Origin: BQJD01 sp964350265
Lineage (GTDB): Bacteria > Pseudomonadota > Gammaproteobacteria > Arenicellales > CAJQKF01
NCBI GenBank assembly: GCA_964350265.1
Contig: CAYGJZ010000008.1
Span: 1-64,000 of the forward strand
Direction: 5' to 3'
DNA: 64,000 nucleotides
Part shown: one piece after another, positions 1 to 7,039 of the stretch
Numbering within the stretch: position 1 is the stretch's first letter
Layout: each line of letters opens with the position of its first letter
Position numbers and translations under genes: made by a program
The notes under the pieces: model-generated
Told to the model about the DNA's origin: nothing
Database searches by the model: none
The model's input: only the letters and a program-made list of their open reading frames with translations

Positions 1-1173
1 GTTGCTGGTGGTGAAGCCGATCTGGTTGTTGACGATGATGTGCACGGTGCCGCCGGTGGAGTAGCCCCGCGACTGCGACATGTTGAGGGTTTCCATGACC
101 ACGCCCTGGCCGGCGAAGGCGGCGTCGCCGTGGATCAGCACCGGGATCACGGTATCGCGATCGGCATCCTTGCGTCGATGCTGGCGTGCCCGCACCGAAC
201 CCTCCACCACCGGGTTGATGATCTCCAGGTGCGAGGGGTTGAAGGACAGCGCCAGGTGCACCGGGCCGCCGGGGGTCATGATGTCGGAGGAAAAACCCTG
301 GTGGTACTTGACGTCGCCGGAGTCGTTGTCGTCGAAGGTGGTGTTGTAGTTGCCCTCGAACTCGCCGAACAGTTCCTTCGGCGACTTGCCGAGGATGTTG
401 ACCAGCACGTTGAGACGGCCGCGGTGGGCCATGCCGATGACCACCTCCTTGACGCCGCCGGCGCCGCAGCGCTGGATCAGCTCGGAGAGCATCGGGATCA
501 GGCTCTCGCCGCCCTCCAGCGAAAAGCGCTTCTGACCGACATACTTGGTGTGCAGGTACTTCTCGATGCCCTCGGCGGCGGTCAGCCGTTCGAGGATGTG
601 CCGCCGCACGTCGGCCTCCGGGGCGCGGCGGGCGGGGATGGTCTCCACCCGCTTCTGGATCCAGCGCTTCTCCTCGGTGCGGGTGATGTACATGTATTCC
701 ACGCCCACGGTGGCGCAGTAGATGTCCTGGCAGGCGTCGATGATCTCGCGCAGGGTCAGCCGGTCGGCGGCGGCGAAGGAGCCGGTGTCGAAGACGGTGT
801 CCAGGTCGGCCTCGGTGAGACCGTTGGCGGCCAGCTCGATGTCGCCGAGGGGTTCCTGCTCGACCAGGCCGAGGGGATCGGTATCGGCCACCTGGTGACC
901 GCGGGTGCGGTAGGCGTTGATCAGCCGCAGCACCCCGGACTGTCGCTTGGCCACCCCGGCGGTCCACTGCTGCGAACCCGTCACCTGCCCGCGCGGGGCG
1001 TCATCGGTGGGGGTTGGATCGGCGAGGTTGCGAAAGGTTTCCACCCAGTGCGGGTCCACCGAGTCGGGGTCGGACAGGTACTGCTGGTAGAGGTCTTCGA
1101 GGTAGGACGCGTTGCCCCCGGAAAGGAAGGACAATGCTGCTGGCGGGAGGGAGTCGGTTTGCTCTTTCGTCAT
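1..1173 (-). CDS. sucA: 2-oxoglutarate dehydrogenase E1 component, N-terminal 391 residues (cut by window edge)
   Basis: This is the thiamine-diphosphate decarboxylase subunit of the 2-oxoglutarate dehydrogenase complex in the TCA cycle. The reading frame on the minus strand starts at ATG 1173-1171 with MTKEQTDSLPPAALSFLSGG and runs off the left edge without a stop. It shows the E1o family features: the early SYLEDLYQQYL segment, EYMYITRTEEKRWIQ, the FSLEGGESLIP and GMAHRGRLNVL blocks, and the thiamine-diphosphate motif beginning GDAAFAGQG and ending VNNQIGFT near residues 350-388. The complete protein is normally about 930-950 residues, so under half is here. The only alternative upstream ATG (1186) is followed by a stop after five codons. 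No strong Shine-Dalgarno sequence precedes the start. Confidence 0.96.
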   Translation of the reverse strand, partial: MTKEQTDSLPPAALSFLSGGNASYLEDLYQQYLSDPDSVDPHWVETFRNLADPTPTDDAPRGQVTGSQQWTAGVAKRQSGVLRLINAYRTRGHQVADTDPLGLVEQEPLGDIELAANGLTEADLDTVFDTGSFAAADRLTLREIIDACQDIYCATVGVEYMYITRTEEKRWIQKRVETIPARRAPEADVRRHILERLTAAEGIEKYLHTKYVGQKRFSLEGGESLIPMLSELIQRCGAGGVKEVVIGMAHRGRLNVLVNILGKSPKELFGEFEGNYNTTFDDNDSGDVKYHQGFSSDIMTPGGPVHLALSFNPSHLEIINPVVEGSVRARQHRRKDADRDTVIPVLIHGDAAFAGQGVVMETLNMSQSRGYSTGGTVHIIVNNQIGFTTSN

Positions 1174-1253
1174 TGCACCAGTGCCATGTTGGATCGGAGC
1201 GGTTGGTGTTCGTGCGACGGGTCGGCGGTTGGCGGTTGCGCCACGGTGGGCCG

Positions 1254-1259
1254 ATTATA
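1254..1259 (-). promoter_or_regulatory. -10 element (TATAAT) upstream of sucA
   Basis: A perfect TATAAT lies on the minus strand 80 nt before the sucA start codon, in an AT-rich island (about 1254-1315) in otherwise very GC-rich DNA. I see no good -35 hexamer at 16-18 nt, so activator dependence is possible. This is the only promoter-like sequence in the 179-nt gap between dut and sucA. Confidence 0.5.
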
Positions 1260-1352
1260 GTCGAGAACCCCGGTACCGGTTAAGGGTTGATCGTCTTAAA
1301 TTCTTGAATTCGTTGTGTTGCACCGTCTTCGCGCAGCCGCCCGGGCGGTACG

Positions 1353-1811
1353 CTAGCGGGTTCCGGTGTGGCCGAAGCCGCCGTCGCCGCGCGACGAGGC
1401 GTGGAACTCGTCCACCACCTCGAAGCGGGCCTGCACCACCGGCACCAGTACCATCTGCGCGATGCGTTCCCCGGGCTCGATCTCGTAGCTTTCGCGGCCG
1501 CGGTTCCACAGCGACACGAACACCTGGCCCTGGTAGTCGGAGTCCACCAGCCCGACCAGGTTGCCGAGCACGATGCCGTGCTTGTGACCGAGGCCGGAGC
1601 GTGGCAGCAGCACGGCGGCCAGCGTCGGATCGCCGATGTGGATGGCCATGCCGGTGGGGATCAGCGCGGTGTCGCCGGCGCGCAGCAGCATCGGCTTGTC
1701 GATGCAGGCGCGCAGGTCGACCCCGGCCGAGCCCTCGGTGGCATAGCCGGGTAGGCCGAATTCGTCATGCAGGCGCGGGTCGAGAATCTTCAGCTGGATG
1801 TTGCTTGGCAT
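1353..1811 (-). CDS. dut: dUTP diphosphatase
   Basis: This enzyme hydrolyses dUTP to dUMP and pyrophosphate. It keeps uracil out of DNA and supplies dUMP for dTMP synthesis; it works as a trimer in the cytoplasm. The 152-residue product has all five dUTPase motifs in order: AGVDLRA, PRSGLGHKHG, GLVDSDYQGQ, GERIAQMVLVP and the C-terminal RGDGGFGHTG arm that closes over the active site. The start was set at ATG 1811 (MPSNIQLKILD), which matches the family N-terminus; the longer frame upstream is coaBC sequence read in another frame. The gene begins inside the end of coaBC (47-nt overlap), the usual coaBC-dut pairing, and is probably translationally coupled to it. Confidence 0.96.
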   Translation of the reverse strand: MPSNIQLKILDPRLHDEFGLPGYATEGSAGVDLRACIDKPMLLRAGDTALIPTGMAIHIGDPTLAAVLLPRSGLGHKHGIVLGNLVGLVDSDYQGQVFVSLWNRGRESYEIEPGERIAQMVLVPVVQARFEVVDEFHASSRGDGGFGHTGTR

Positions 1812-2991
1812 ATCGTTGCAGGATGAGTTGGCACAGTTCGCGCGCGAGGTCCCGCTTGTCGGCCGGGCCGAGCGTGACCGCTTGCTGGCGATCGATGACG
1901 AGGAGGGTGTTGGTGTCGCTGTTGAAGCCGCCGTCCTCGCCGCCCACCCGGTTGGCGGCGACCAGGTCGAGGTTCTTGGCCTCGAGCTTGCCGCGGGCAT
2001 AGTGCTCGAGGTCGCGGGTCTCGGCGGCGAAGCCGACGCAGAACGGGCGCGGGTCCCGCGCAGCCACGCTGGCGAGGATGTCCGGGTTGCGCACCAGCGT
2101 GAGGGTTACGGTGTCGTCGTTCTTCTTGATCTTGTCGGCCTGGATCGAGGCCGGGCGGTAGTCGGCCACCGCGGCCACGGCGACGAACAGGTGCACGCCG
2201 TCGACGTGGGCCTGCACGGCATCGTGCATTTCCTGCGCCGAGCGCACGTCGAGCTGGCGGCTGACGCGGGCACGGGGCAGGTGGCACGGGCCGCTGACCA
2301 GGGTGACCTCGGCGCCGGCGGCCTCGAGGGCCTCGGCCACCGCGTAGCCCATCTTGCCCGAGGAGTGGTTGGTGATGCCGCGCACCGGGTCGATGGCCTC
2401 GAAGGTCGGTCCCGCGGTGACCAGGGCGCGCAGGGCGCTGGCCGCGCCGTGTCCGCTGGCGTCGAGGGCGGCGACGATGTCCTGCGGCTCGCTCATGCGG
2501 CCGGCACCGGTCTCGCCGCAGGCCTGGGCGCCGCTGGCCGGGCCGATCACCTGCGCGCCGTCGGCCACCAGCTGCTCGATGTTGCGGCGGGTGGCCGGGT
2601 GCTGCCACATCACCCGGTTCATCGCCGGGGCCAGCGACAGCGGCGCCTCGCTGGCCAGGCACAGGGTGGTCAGCAGGTCGTCGGCGAAGCCGCCCGCGAG
2701 CCGGGCAATGCAGTTGGCGGTGGCCGGGGCGATCACGATGCGGTCGGCCCAGCGGGCCAGGTCGATGTGGTCCATGCCCGATTCCGCCTCGCTGTCGAGC
2801 AGGGTGTGGCGCACCGGCAGGCCGCTCACCGCCTGCAGGGTCAGCGGGGAGATGAAGGCGGTGGCCGAGGTGGTCATCACCACGCGCACGCTGGCCCCGG
2901 CATCGCGGAGCCGGCGAACCAGTTCGGCGGACTTGTACGCGGCAATGCCTCCGCTGACGCCAAGGATGATGTTGTTGCCGCGCAAGGACAT
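1765..2991 (-). CDS. coaBC: Bifunctional phosphopantothenoylcysteine decarboxylase / phosphopantothenate-cysteine ligase
   Basis: This 408-residue fusion carries out two consecutive steps of coenzyme A synthesis. The N-terminal half (about 1-190) is the FMN-dependent CoaC decarboxylase, with GVSGGIAAYKS, the PAMNRVMWQHPAT loop and ACGETGAGRM, which contains the catalytic cysteine. The C-terminal half is the CTP-dependent CoaB ligase, with LVTAGPTFEAIDPVRGITN, SSGKMGYA and the ADKIKKND lysine motif. The ATG at 2991 (MSLRGNNIILG) fits the family; longer upstream frames would run into the divergent radC promoter region. It is transcribed away from radC, and its end overlaps dut. Confidence 0.97.
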   Translation of the reverse strand: MSLRGNNIILGVSGGIAAYKSAELVRRLRDAGASVRVVMTTSATAFISPLTLQAVSGLPVRHTLLDSEAESGMDHIDLARWADRIVIAPATANCIARLAGGFADDLLTTLCLASEAPLSLAPAMNRVMWQHPATRRNIEQLVADGAQVIGPASGAQACGETGAGRMSEPQDIVAALDASGHGAASALRALVTAGPTFEAIDPVRGITNHSSGKMGYAVAEALEAAGAEVTLVSGPCHLPRARVSRQLDVRSAQEMHDAVQAHVDGVHLFVAVAAVADYRPASIQADKIKKNDDTVTLTLVRNPDILASVAARDPRPFCVGFAAETRDLEHYARGKLEAKNLDLVAANRVGGEDGGFNSDTNTLLVIDRQQAVTLGPADKRDLARELCQLILQRYAKQHPAEDSRPAPA

Positions 2992-3017
2992 GGCTGAAGT
3001 GTAGCGCCACAAAGACG

Positions 3018-3023
3018 ATAATA
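3018..3023 (-). promoter_or_regulatory. Possible -10 element for coaBC-dut
   Basis: The minus strand reads TATTAT here, 26 nt before the coaBC start, in the only AT-rich stretch of the 124-nt divergent coaBC/radC gap. A weak -35 (TGAAAG at 3046-3041) lies 17 nt upstream. This is a consensus match only. Confidence 0.3.
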
Positions 3024-3115
3024 TAACCGTCAATTCGCCACTTTCACGGTCGCGGCCGGCGTCCGTCGCGGTGGTCGACGAAGGAACTCGAAATCTGATC
3101 ACAGGGAGGTCGCCG

Positions 3116-3790
3116 ATGACCATACGAGACTGGCCCAGCGCCGAACGTCCACGCGAGAAATTCATCCAGCGCGGCCCCGCCAGCCTGTCCGATGCCGAGC
3201 TGCTGGCGTTGTTCATCCGTACCGGCAGCCGTGGCCGTACCGCGGTGGACATTGCCCGCGAGCTGCTCAGCCGCTTCGGCAGCCTGCGCGCCCTGCTGGC
3301 GGCGCCGCTCGCCGAGCTGTGCGCGGTGCCGGGGCTGGGACTGAGCAAGTGCGTGCAGCTGCATGCCGCCCGCGAGCTCGGCGCCCGTCACCTCGGCGAG
3401 CAGTTGCGTCGCGGCGTCGCCCTGTCCTCGCCCCGGGATGCCGCCGACTTCCTCACCGTGCAGCTGCGCGACCTGCCGGTGGAGGTGTTCGGCTGCGTGT
3501 TCCTGGACAACCGTCACCAGGTGCTCGGCTACGAGAACCTGTTCGAGGGCACCGTGAACGCCGCCTCGGTGCACGTGCGCGAGGTGGTGCGGCGGGTCAT
3601 CCACCACAATGCCAGCGCCATCATCGTCGCCCACAACCACCCCTCCGGGGTGGCCGAGCCGAGCGAGGCCGACGTCTCGGTGACCCGCCGCCTGCGCGAC
3701 GCCCTGGGCCTGCTCGAGGTGCGGCTGCTCGACCACCTGGTGATCGGCAACGGCCAGTGCGTCTCCCTCGGCGAACGCGGCCTGCTCTGA
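3116..3790 (+). CDS. radC: RadC family JAB/MPN metalloprotease-fold protein
   Basis: The 224-residue RadC-type protein has an N-terminal helix-hairpin-helix region (SLSDAELLALFIRTG, then VPGLGLSKCVQL) followed by a JAMM/MPN+ domain. The zinc-site signature is IVAHNHPSGVAEPSEAD, with the earlier glutamate in the FEGTVNAASVHVREV block. The original link to recombination repair in E. coli is not accepted any more and the cellular role is unknown. The start was placed at ATG 3116 (MTIRDWPSAERPREK) because GGGAGGT lies 6 nt upstream and it matches the family N-terminus; the 15 extra upstream codons have no support. It sits before rpmB-rpmG, as in E. coli, but rpmB has its own promoter. Confidence 0.93.
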   Translation: MTIRDWPSAERPREKFIQRGPASLSDAELLALFIRTGSRGRTAVDIARELLSRFGSLRALLAAPLAELCAVPGLGLSKCVQLHAARELGARHLGEQLRRGVALSSPRDAADFLTVQLRDLPVEVFGCVFLDNRHQVLGYENLFEGTVNAASVHVREVVRRVIHHNASAIIVAHNHPSGVAEPSEADVSVTRRLRDALGLLEVRLLDHLVIGNGQCVSLGERGLL

Positions 3791-3822
3791 CCGCCCGGGG
3801 CGGATCCGACGCCGTGGCCGGT

Positions 3823-3856
3823 TTGACTGGTCAATGCCGCGCGAATCTGGTATAAA
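3823..3856 (+). promoter_or_regulatory. rpmB-rpmG promoter
   Basis: An extended -10 (TGG followed by TATAAA, 3848-3856) lies 47 nt before rpmB. A TTGACT at 3823-3828 is too far (22-nt spacer) to be a standard -35, so the extended -10 probably carries most of the strength. The position between radC and the ribosomal genes is where a promoter is expected. Confidence 0.55.
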
Positions 3857-3902
3857 ACGCGACCCTTCGAATTCCATGCCCGTTTGTCAGGAGATTTCAG
3901 CC

Positions 3903-4139
3903 ATGGCCCGTGTGTGTCAGGTGACCGGGAAGAAGACCATTACCGGCAACAACGTTTCCCACGCGCACAACAAGACGCGTCGCCAGTTCAAGCCCAACCT
4001 GCATTATCGCCGGTTCTGGGTGGCCAGCGAGAACCGCTGGGTGCGCCTGCGCGTGTCCAACAACGGCCTGCGCACCATCGACAAGCGCGGCATCGACGTG
4101 GTGCTCAGCGAACTGCGCGCCCAGGGCGTGCGCGTCTAG
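3903..4139 (+). CDS. rpmB: 50S ribosomal protein L28
   Basis: The 78-residue basic protein MARVCQVTGKKTITGNNVSH followed by AHNKTRRQFKPNLHYRRFWV is a clear full-length L28 of the large ribosomal subunit. Length and sequence match the gammaproteobacterial family along the whole chain. A Shine-Dalgarno-like CAGGAG lies about 10 nt upstream. It is followed 28 nt later by rpmG, the standard pairing, and the two share one promoter and one terminator. Confidence 0.97.
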   Translation: MARVCQVTGKKTITGNNVSHAHNKTRRQFKPNLHYRRFWVASENRWVRLRVSNNGLRTIDKRGIDVVLSELRAQGVRV

Positions 4140-4167
4140 CGCCCAGATCGAACCAGGAGAATTCGCC

Positions 4168-4323
4168 ATGCGAGACAAGATCCGGATGATTTCCAGCGCC
4201 GGCACCGGCCACTTCTACACCACCACGAAGAACAAGCGCACCATGACCGAAAAGCTCGAAATGAAGAAGTTCGACCCGGTCGCGCGCAAGCACGTCATCT
4301 ACAAGGAAGGCAAGATCAAGTAG
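4168..4323 (+). CDS. rpmG: 50S ribosomal protein L33 (zinc-free type)
   Basis: The small 51-residue gene encodes MRDKIRMISSAGTGHFYTTT, then KNKRTMTEKLEMKKFDPVAR and a lysine-rich tail. This is a normal-length L33. It has no CxxC pairs, so it is the zinc-independent form. CAGGAGA lies 9 nt upstream of the ATG. It directly follows rpmB and is followed by a strong terminator. Confidence 0.96.
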   Translation: MRDKIRMISSAGTGHFYTTTKNKRTMTEKLEMKKFDPVARKHVIYKEGKIK

Positions 4324-4348
4324 TTGCCGACCCGTAGGGGATTCGAAG

Positions 4349-4375
4349 AAAAGGCGGCCACTGGCCGCCTTTTTT
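4349..4375 (+). terminator. Rho-independent terminator after rpmG, probably bidirectional
   Basis: A 9-bp stem (AAGGCGGCC / GGCCGCCTT) with a 3-base loop is followed by a T tract on the plus strand. The A residues before the stem give a shorter T tract on the minus strand, so it can also serve the convergent desaturase gene ending at 4419. Confidence 0.9.
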
Positions 4376-4418
4376 CGTGGGCCGGCCGCCGCGGCAGGGC
4401 CGCGGCGGGGACGATGGC

Positions 4419-5621
4419 TCAGGCCGCCGCCAGGCGGTAGCCGCGCAGCCGGGCGGAGAACTCGCGCAGCACCGAGATGCCGGAATTCTCGGCCTGGATG
4501 CACCATTCCTCGAGCTTGTGCATGAGCTGCTCGGGAGAGGCATGGGCGCCGTTCCAGGTGTCCTGCAGCGCCGCCTTCATCGACAGCACGAAGGTCAGCC
4601 GCGGGCTGATCGAGCCGAGGCTGTCGTCCGCCGCGTGGTCGTGGCCGGCGACGTCACGGGCCCGGGCACGGGCCCGCGCCGGCCGGTTCAGTCGCGCCAC
4701 CGCGCGCTTGACGATGCCGCGCTCGGGGCTGCCGCGCAGGGCTTTCAGCTCCTCCCGGTAGACACGCTTGACCACCAGGTGGAAGAAGTCCGCCATCACC
4801 TGGAAGCGGTTGGCCACCACCGCGTTCACCGTGTCCAGGTCGCAGCGGGATTTCACCGGGTCGCGATCCAGCCGCGGCACGGTACGCTGGATGCGGGCCA
4901 GCTTCAGCGCGCTCAGCAGTTTCAGGTAGACCCAGCCGATGTCGAACTCGAAGCGACGGGTGGCGAAACGCGCCGAGGAGGCATAGGCGTGGTGATTGTT
5001 GTGCAGCTCCTCGCCGCCGACGATGATGCCCCAGGGCACGATGTTGCGGCTGGCGTCGCGGGTCTCGTAGTTGCGGTAGCCGAACCAGTGCCCGACGCCG
5101 TTGATCACGCCGGCGGCCCAGAAGGGAATCCATGCCATCTGCACTGCGAACACCGCCGCGCCGGCGAGCGGGCCGAAGGCGACCACGTCGATGACCAGCA
5201 TCAGCGCGATGCCGCTGCCGGGCAGGCGGGCATAGACGTTGCGTTCCAGCCAGTCGTCCGGGGCGCCGTGGCCGAACTGGCGAATGGTGGCGGTGTCGCG
5301 CACCGCGCGGCGGTACAGCGACACGCCCTGCCACAGGACCTTGTTGATGCCGTAGACCTGCGGGCTGTGCGGGTCGCCGGCGGATTCCACCCGCGCATGG
5401 TGCTTGCGGTGCACGGCGATCCACTCGCGGGTGATCATGCCGGTGGTCAGCCACAGCCAGAAGCGGAACACGTGGGCCACCGCCGGATGCAGGTCGACGG
5501 CGCGGTGGGCCTGGTGACGGTGCAGGTACAGGGTGACCGCGATGATGGTGAAATGGGTCATTGCCAGGGTCACCAGCACCAGCGCCCACCAGGGCAGGTC
5601 GAACAGGGGAGTCAAGCTCAT
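4419..5621 (-). CDS. Membrane fatty acid desaturase (acyl-CoA/phospholipid delta-9 type)
   Basis: This is a 400-residue integral membrane di-iron desaturase that introduces a double bond into acyl chains, probably to keep membranes fluid. The three histidine boxes are present: LHRHQAH near residue 34, HRKHHAR near 72 and GGEELHNNHHAY near 205. They are separated by hydrophobic membrane pairs, with a conserved block ending in WGIIVGG before the last box. The last 60 residues (KLEEWCIQAENSGISVLREF) form a cytoplasmic tail typical of the Pseudomonas DesA-like group. Its ATG overlaps the stop of the upstream gene (ATGA at 5618-5621), so the two are co-translated. Exact substrate is not determinable from sequence. 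Confidence 0.88.
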   Translation of the reverse strand: MSLTPLFDLPWWALVLVTLAMTHFTIIAVTLYLHRHQAHRAVDLHPAVAHVFRFWLWLTTGMITREWIAVHRKHHARVESAGDPHSPQVYGINKVLWQGVSLYRRAVRDTATIRQFGHGAPDDWLERNVYARLPGSGIALMLVIDVVAFGPLAGAAVFAVQMAWIPFWAAGVINGVGHWFGYRNYETRDASRNIVPWGIIVGGEELHNNHHAYASSARFATRRFEFDIGWVYLKLLSALKLARIQRTVPRLDRDPVKSRCDLDTVNAVVANRFQVMADFFHLVVKRVYREELKALRGSPERGIVKRAVARLNRPARARARARDVAGHDHAADDSLGSISPRLTFVLSMKAALQDTWNGAHASPEQLMHKLEEWCIQAENSGISVLREFSARLRGYRLAAA

Positions 5622-6043
5622 GGTAAGTCCAGTTCCAGTCGCAGCGTGCGCCCGGATACTCCGTGCACCGAGTCGCGCGCGTCAATGATCACCGACGAAA
5701 CGCCGTCGGGAATGTCGATCCCGGACAGGCTCCGGGTAAAGGGTTGTTCGTGCACGTGGGGATGCGCCAGGGTGCGCGTGCCCAGTACCCGGCCGTCGTC
5801 GGTCAGCACCCGCCAGCGGTCGGCATAGTGCTCCCAGCCGGTATCGGCATGGGCGAGGGTGACGTCGAAACGGCAGGTGCGCCGCTCGCAGTGAGCGCTG
5901 GCATCGACGATCTCGACGTCGTCGCCCACGGCAGCACCGGTGAACAGGAGGGGAAGAAGGAGAGGAAAGAGGGCGTGCGTGCGCGACGCGGGTCGCGCCG
6001 GGTCAGCGGGCTCGGTAGGTGATTCTGCCTTTGCTGAGATCAT
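5618..6043 (-). CDS. Predicted exported protein of unknown function
   Basis: The 141-residue product is not recognised. After a polar N-terminus it has a hydrophobic stretch (ALFPLLLPLLFTGAAVG, about residues 24-40) that looks like a signal peptide. A small domain follows, with two cysteines (HCERRTC), GWEHYADRWRV and the block LGTRTLAHPHVHEQPFTRSL. The pattern suggests a periplasmic beta-sandwich. The start is uncertain: the only ATG in frame (6043) lies inside the end of infA (41-nt overlap), giving an unusually long n-region. Its stop overlaps the desaturase start, which suggests a link to membrane lipid function, but that is inference. Confidence 0.65.
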   Translation of the reverse strand: MISAKAESPTEPADPARPASRTHALFPLLLPLLFTGAAVGDDVEIVDASAHCERRTCRFDVTLAHADTGWEHYADRWRVLTDDGRVLGTRTLAHPHVHEQPFTRSLSGIDIPDGVSSVIIDARDSVHGVSGRTLRLELDLP

Positions 6044-6221
6044 AGGGCGTCAATTGTACCGTGACGCGGTCGCCGCGAAGAATGCGGATGTAGTTCTTGC
6101 GCATCTTCCCGGAGATGTGTGCCGTCACCACGTGCCCGTTGTCGAGCTCGACGCGGAACTGCGTGTTGGGAAGGTTCTCCAGCACGGTACCTTCCATCTC
6201 GATATGATCTTCTTTCGCCAC
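6003..6221 (-). CDS. infA: Translation initiation factor IF-1
   Basis: The 72-residue OB-fold protein reads VAKEDHIEMEGTVLENLPNT with later NGHVVTAHISGKMRKNYIRI and LTPYDLSKGRITYRAR. It is a full-length IF-1, which occupies the ribosomal A site during initiation. The start is GTG at 6221: this gives exactly the family length and N-terminus (normally MAKED). The frame upstream is unrelated. A TATACT -10 lies 31 nt upstream. Confidence 0.96.
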   Translation of the reverse strand: MAKEDHIEMEGTVLENLPNTQFRVELDNGHVVTAHISGKMRKNYIRILRGDRVTVQLTPYDLSKGRITYRAR

Positions 6222-6251
6222 AGGCTGCCCGGGGTCGTTGAAAAGCCCGGC

Positions 6252-6257
6252 AGTATA
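6252..6257 (-). promoter_or_regulatory. -10 element upstream of infA
   Basis: TATACT on the minus strand lies in the 56-nt gap between the ChaC gene and infA. No convincing -35 is visible at normal spacing. Confidence 0.35.
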
Positions 6258-6277
6258 GTCGTTTTGCCCCGCGGATT

Positions 6278-6877
6278 CTAGGCATCCCGGGTGTCTCCGG
6301 CGACACCGTCGCCGGCCAGGTGGCGGGCCACGCGATCCAGGGCGCTGTCGTCCAGGCCCACCGCGCGCAGCTCGCGCAGGGTGTTGATCACGTAGTCCTG
6401 GTTGGGGCCCTTCTGCCCGTGGCAGCGGGAGATGCGCTCGGCCAGCTGCCGCTCGCACATCGGCGGCATGTACTGCGGGTGGTCGCGACGCACGCGGAAG
6501 GTGAGGGCGCGTACCCGGCGGGCATCGCCGAGGCAGGCGTTGACGAACACCGGCTTGTAGACGTTGCTGACCATCTCGCGGTCCTCGAGGTAGGCCACCA
6601 CCCCGGTCTTGTCCTCGTTGCGCACGCGGTAGGCATAGCCGGTACAGCTGCCGCCGCGATCCAGTCCCAGCACCAGCCCGGGGGCCTCCGGGGTGCCGCG
6701 GTAGCGCAGCGAACTGACGCACAGCCGCCGGTGCAGGCCGTAGACGGTGGCGACGTGGCGGCCGTCGTGGACGAAGCCGGGATTCCACATCAGCGAGCCG
6801 TAGCCGAAAATCCACAGCGGCTGGTCGTCGTCGGGAATCGGGATCAGGACGGAGGGCTTCACGCGGTCGATATCCAC
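6278..6877 (-). CDS. ChaC-type gamma-glutamylcyclotransferase
   Basis: This enzyme probably cleaves glutathione to 5-oxoproline and Cys-Gly. The product shows the gamma-glutamylcyclotransferase fold signatures: FGYGSLMWNPGF (substrate-binding YGSL loop), RRLCVSSLRYRGTPEAPGLV, and AYLEDREMVSNVY, where the catalytic glutamate is expected. A C-terminal GPNQDYVINTLRELRAVG block is typical of ChaC. I chose GTG at 6877 (199 residues) because the first ATG (7018) lies upstream of the best promoter and adds 47 residues unlike the family. No good Shine-Dalgarno sequence is visible, so the start is tentative. Confidence 0.85.
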   Translation of the reverse strand: MDIDRVKPSVLIPIPDDDQPLWIFGYGSLMWNPGFVHDGRHVATVYGLHRRLCVSSLRYRGTPEAPGLVLGLDRGGSCTGYAYRVRNEDKTGVVAYLEDREMVSNVYKPVFVNACLGDARRVRALTFRVRRDHPQYMPPMCERQLAERISRCHGQKGPNQDYVINTLRELRAVGLDDSALDRVARHLAGDGVAGDTRDA

Positions 6878-6926
6878 CAGGAGTACCCGCGCAGCCGCCG
6901 GCGGCGACCACGGGAGCGATGAACGG

Positions 6927-6955
6927 ATTTTGGTAATATCCTCGCCCGGCGTCAA
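6927..6955 (-). promoter_or_regulatory. Promoter candidate for the ChaC gene
   Basis: On the minus strand TTGACG (6955-6950) and CAAAAT (6932-6927) are separated by 17 nt. Transcription would begin near 6920, about 43 nt before the GTG start at 6877. This supports the short form of the protein. Confidence 0.45.
6931..6939 (+). promoter_or_regulatory. Extended -10 facing the CoA-transferase gene
   Basis: The plus strand reads TGG then TAATAT (an extended -10), about 100 nt before the ATG at 7040. No -35 is visible. It overlaps the opposing promoter candidate of the ChaC gene, so the two divergent units may compete for polymerase. Confidence 0.35.
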
Positions 6956-7039
6956 TGGCACGAGCGCCGAGCACGCCCCGCCCGGGGCGGAAGACCAATA
7001 GGAACGGGGACATTCCACGATGATGCGAGCGCGGCAACC

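Noticed and set aside
1340..1360. Palindrome at the end of dut as a terminator
   Set aside because: It is a short self-complementary sequence without room for a loop and without a T tract.
4419..4600. C-terminal tail of the desaturase resembling the end of ISL3-type transposases (WCxxAExSGI...L..F...L)
   Set aside because: As far as I recall the tail is shared by other bacterial DesA-type desaturases, and there are no transposon ends or target duplications, so it is part of the family and not an insertion.
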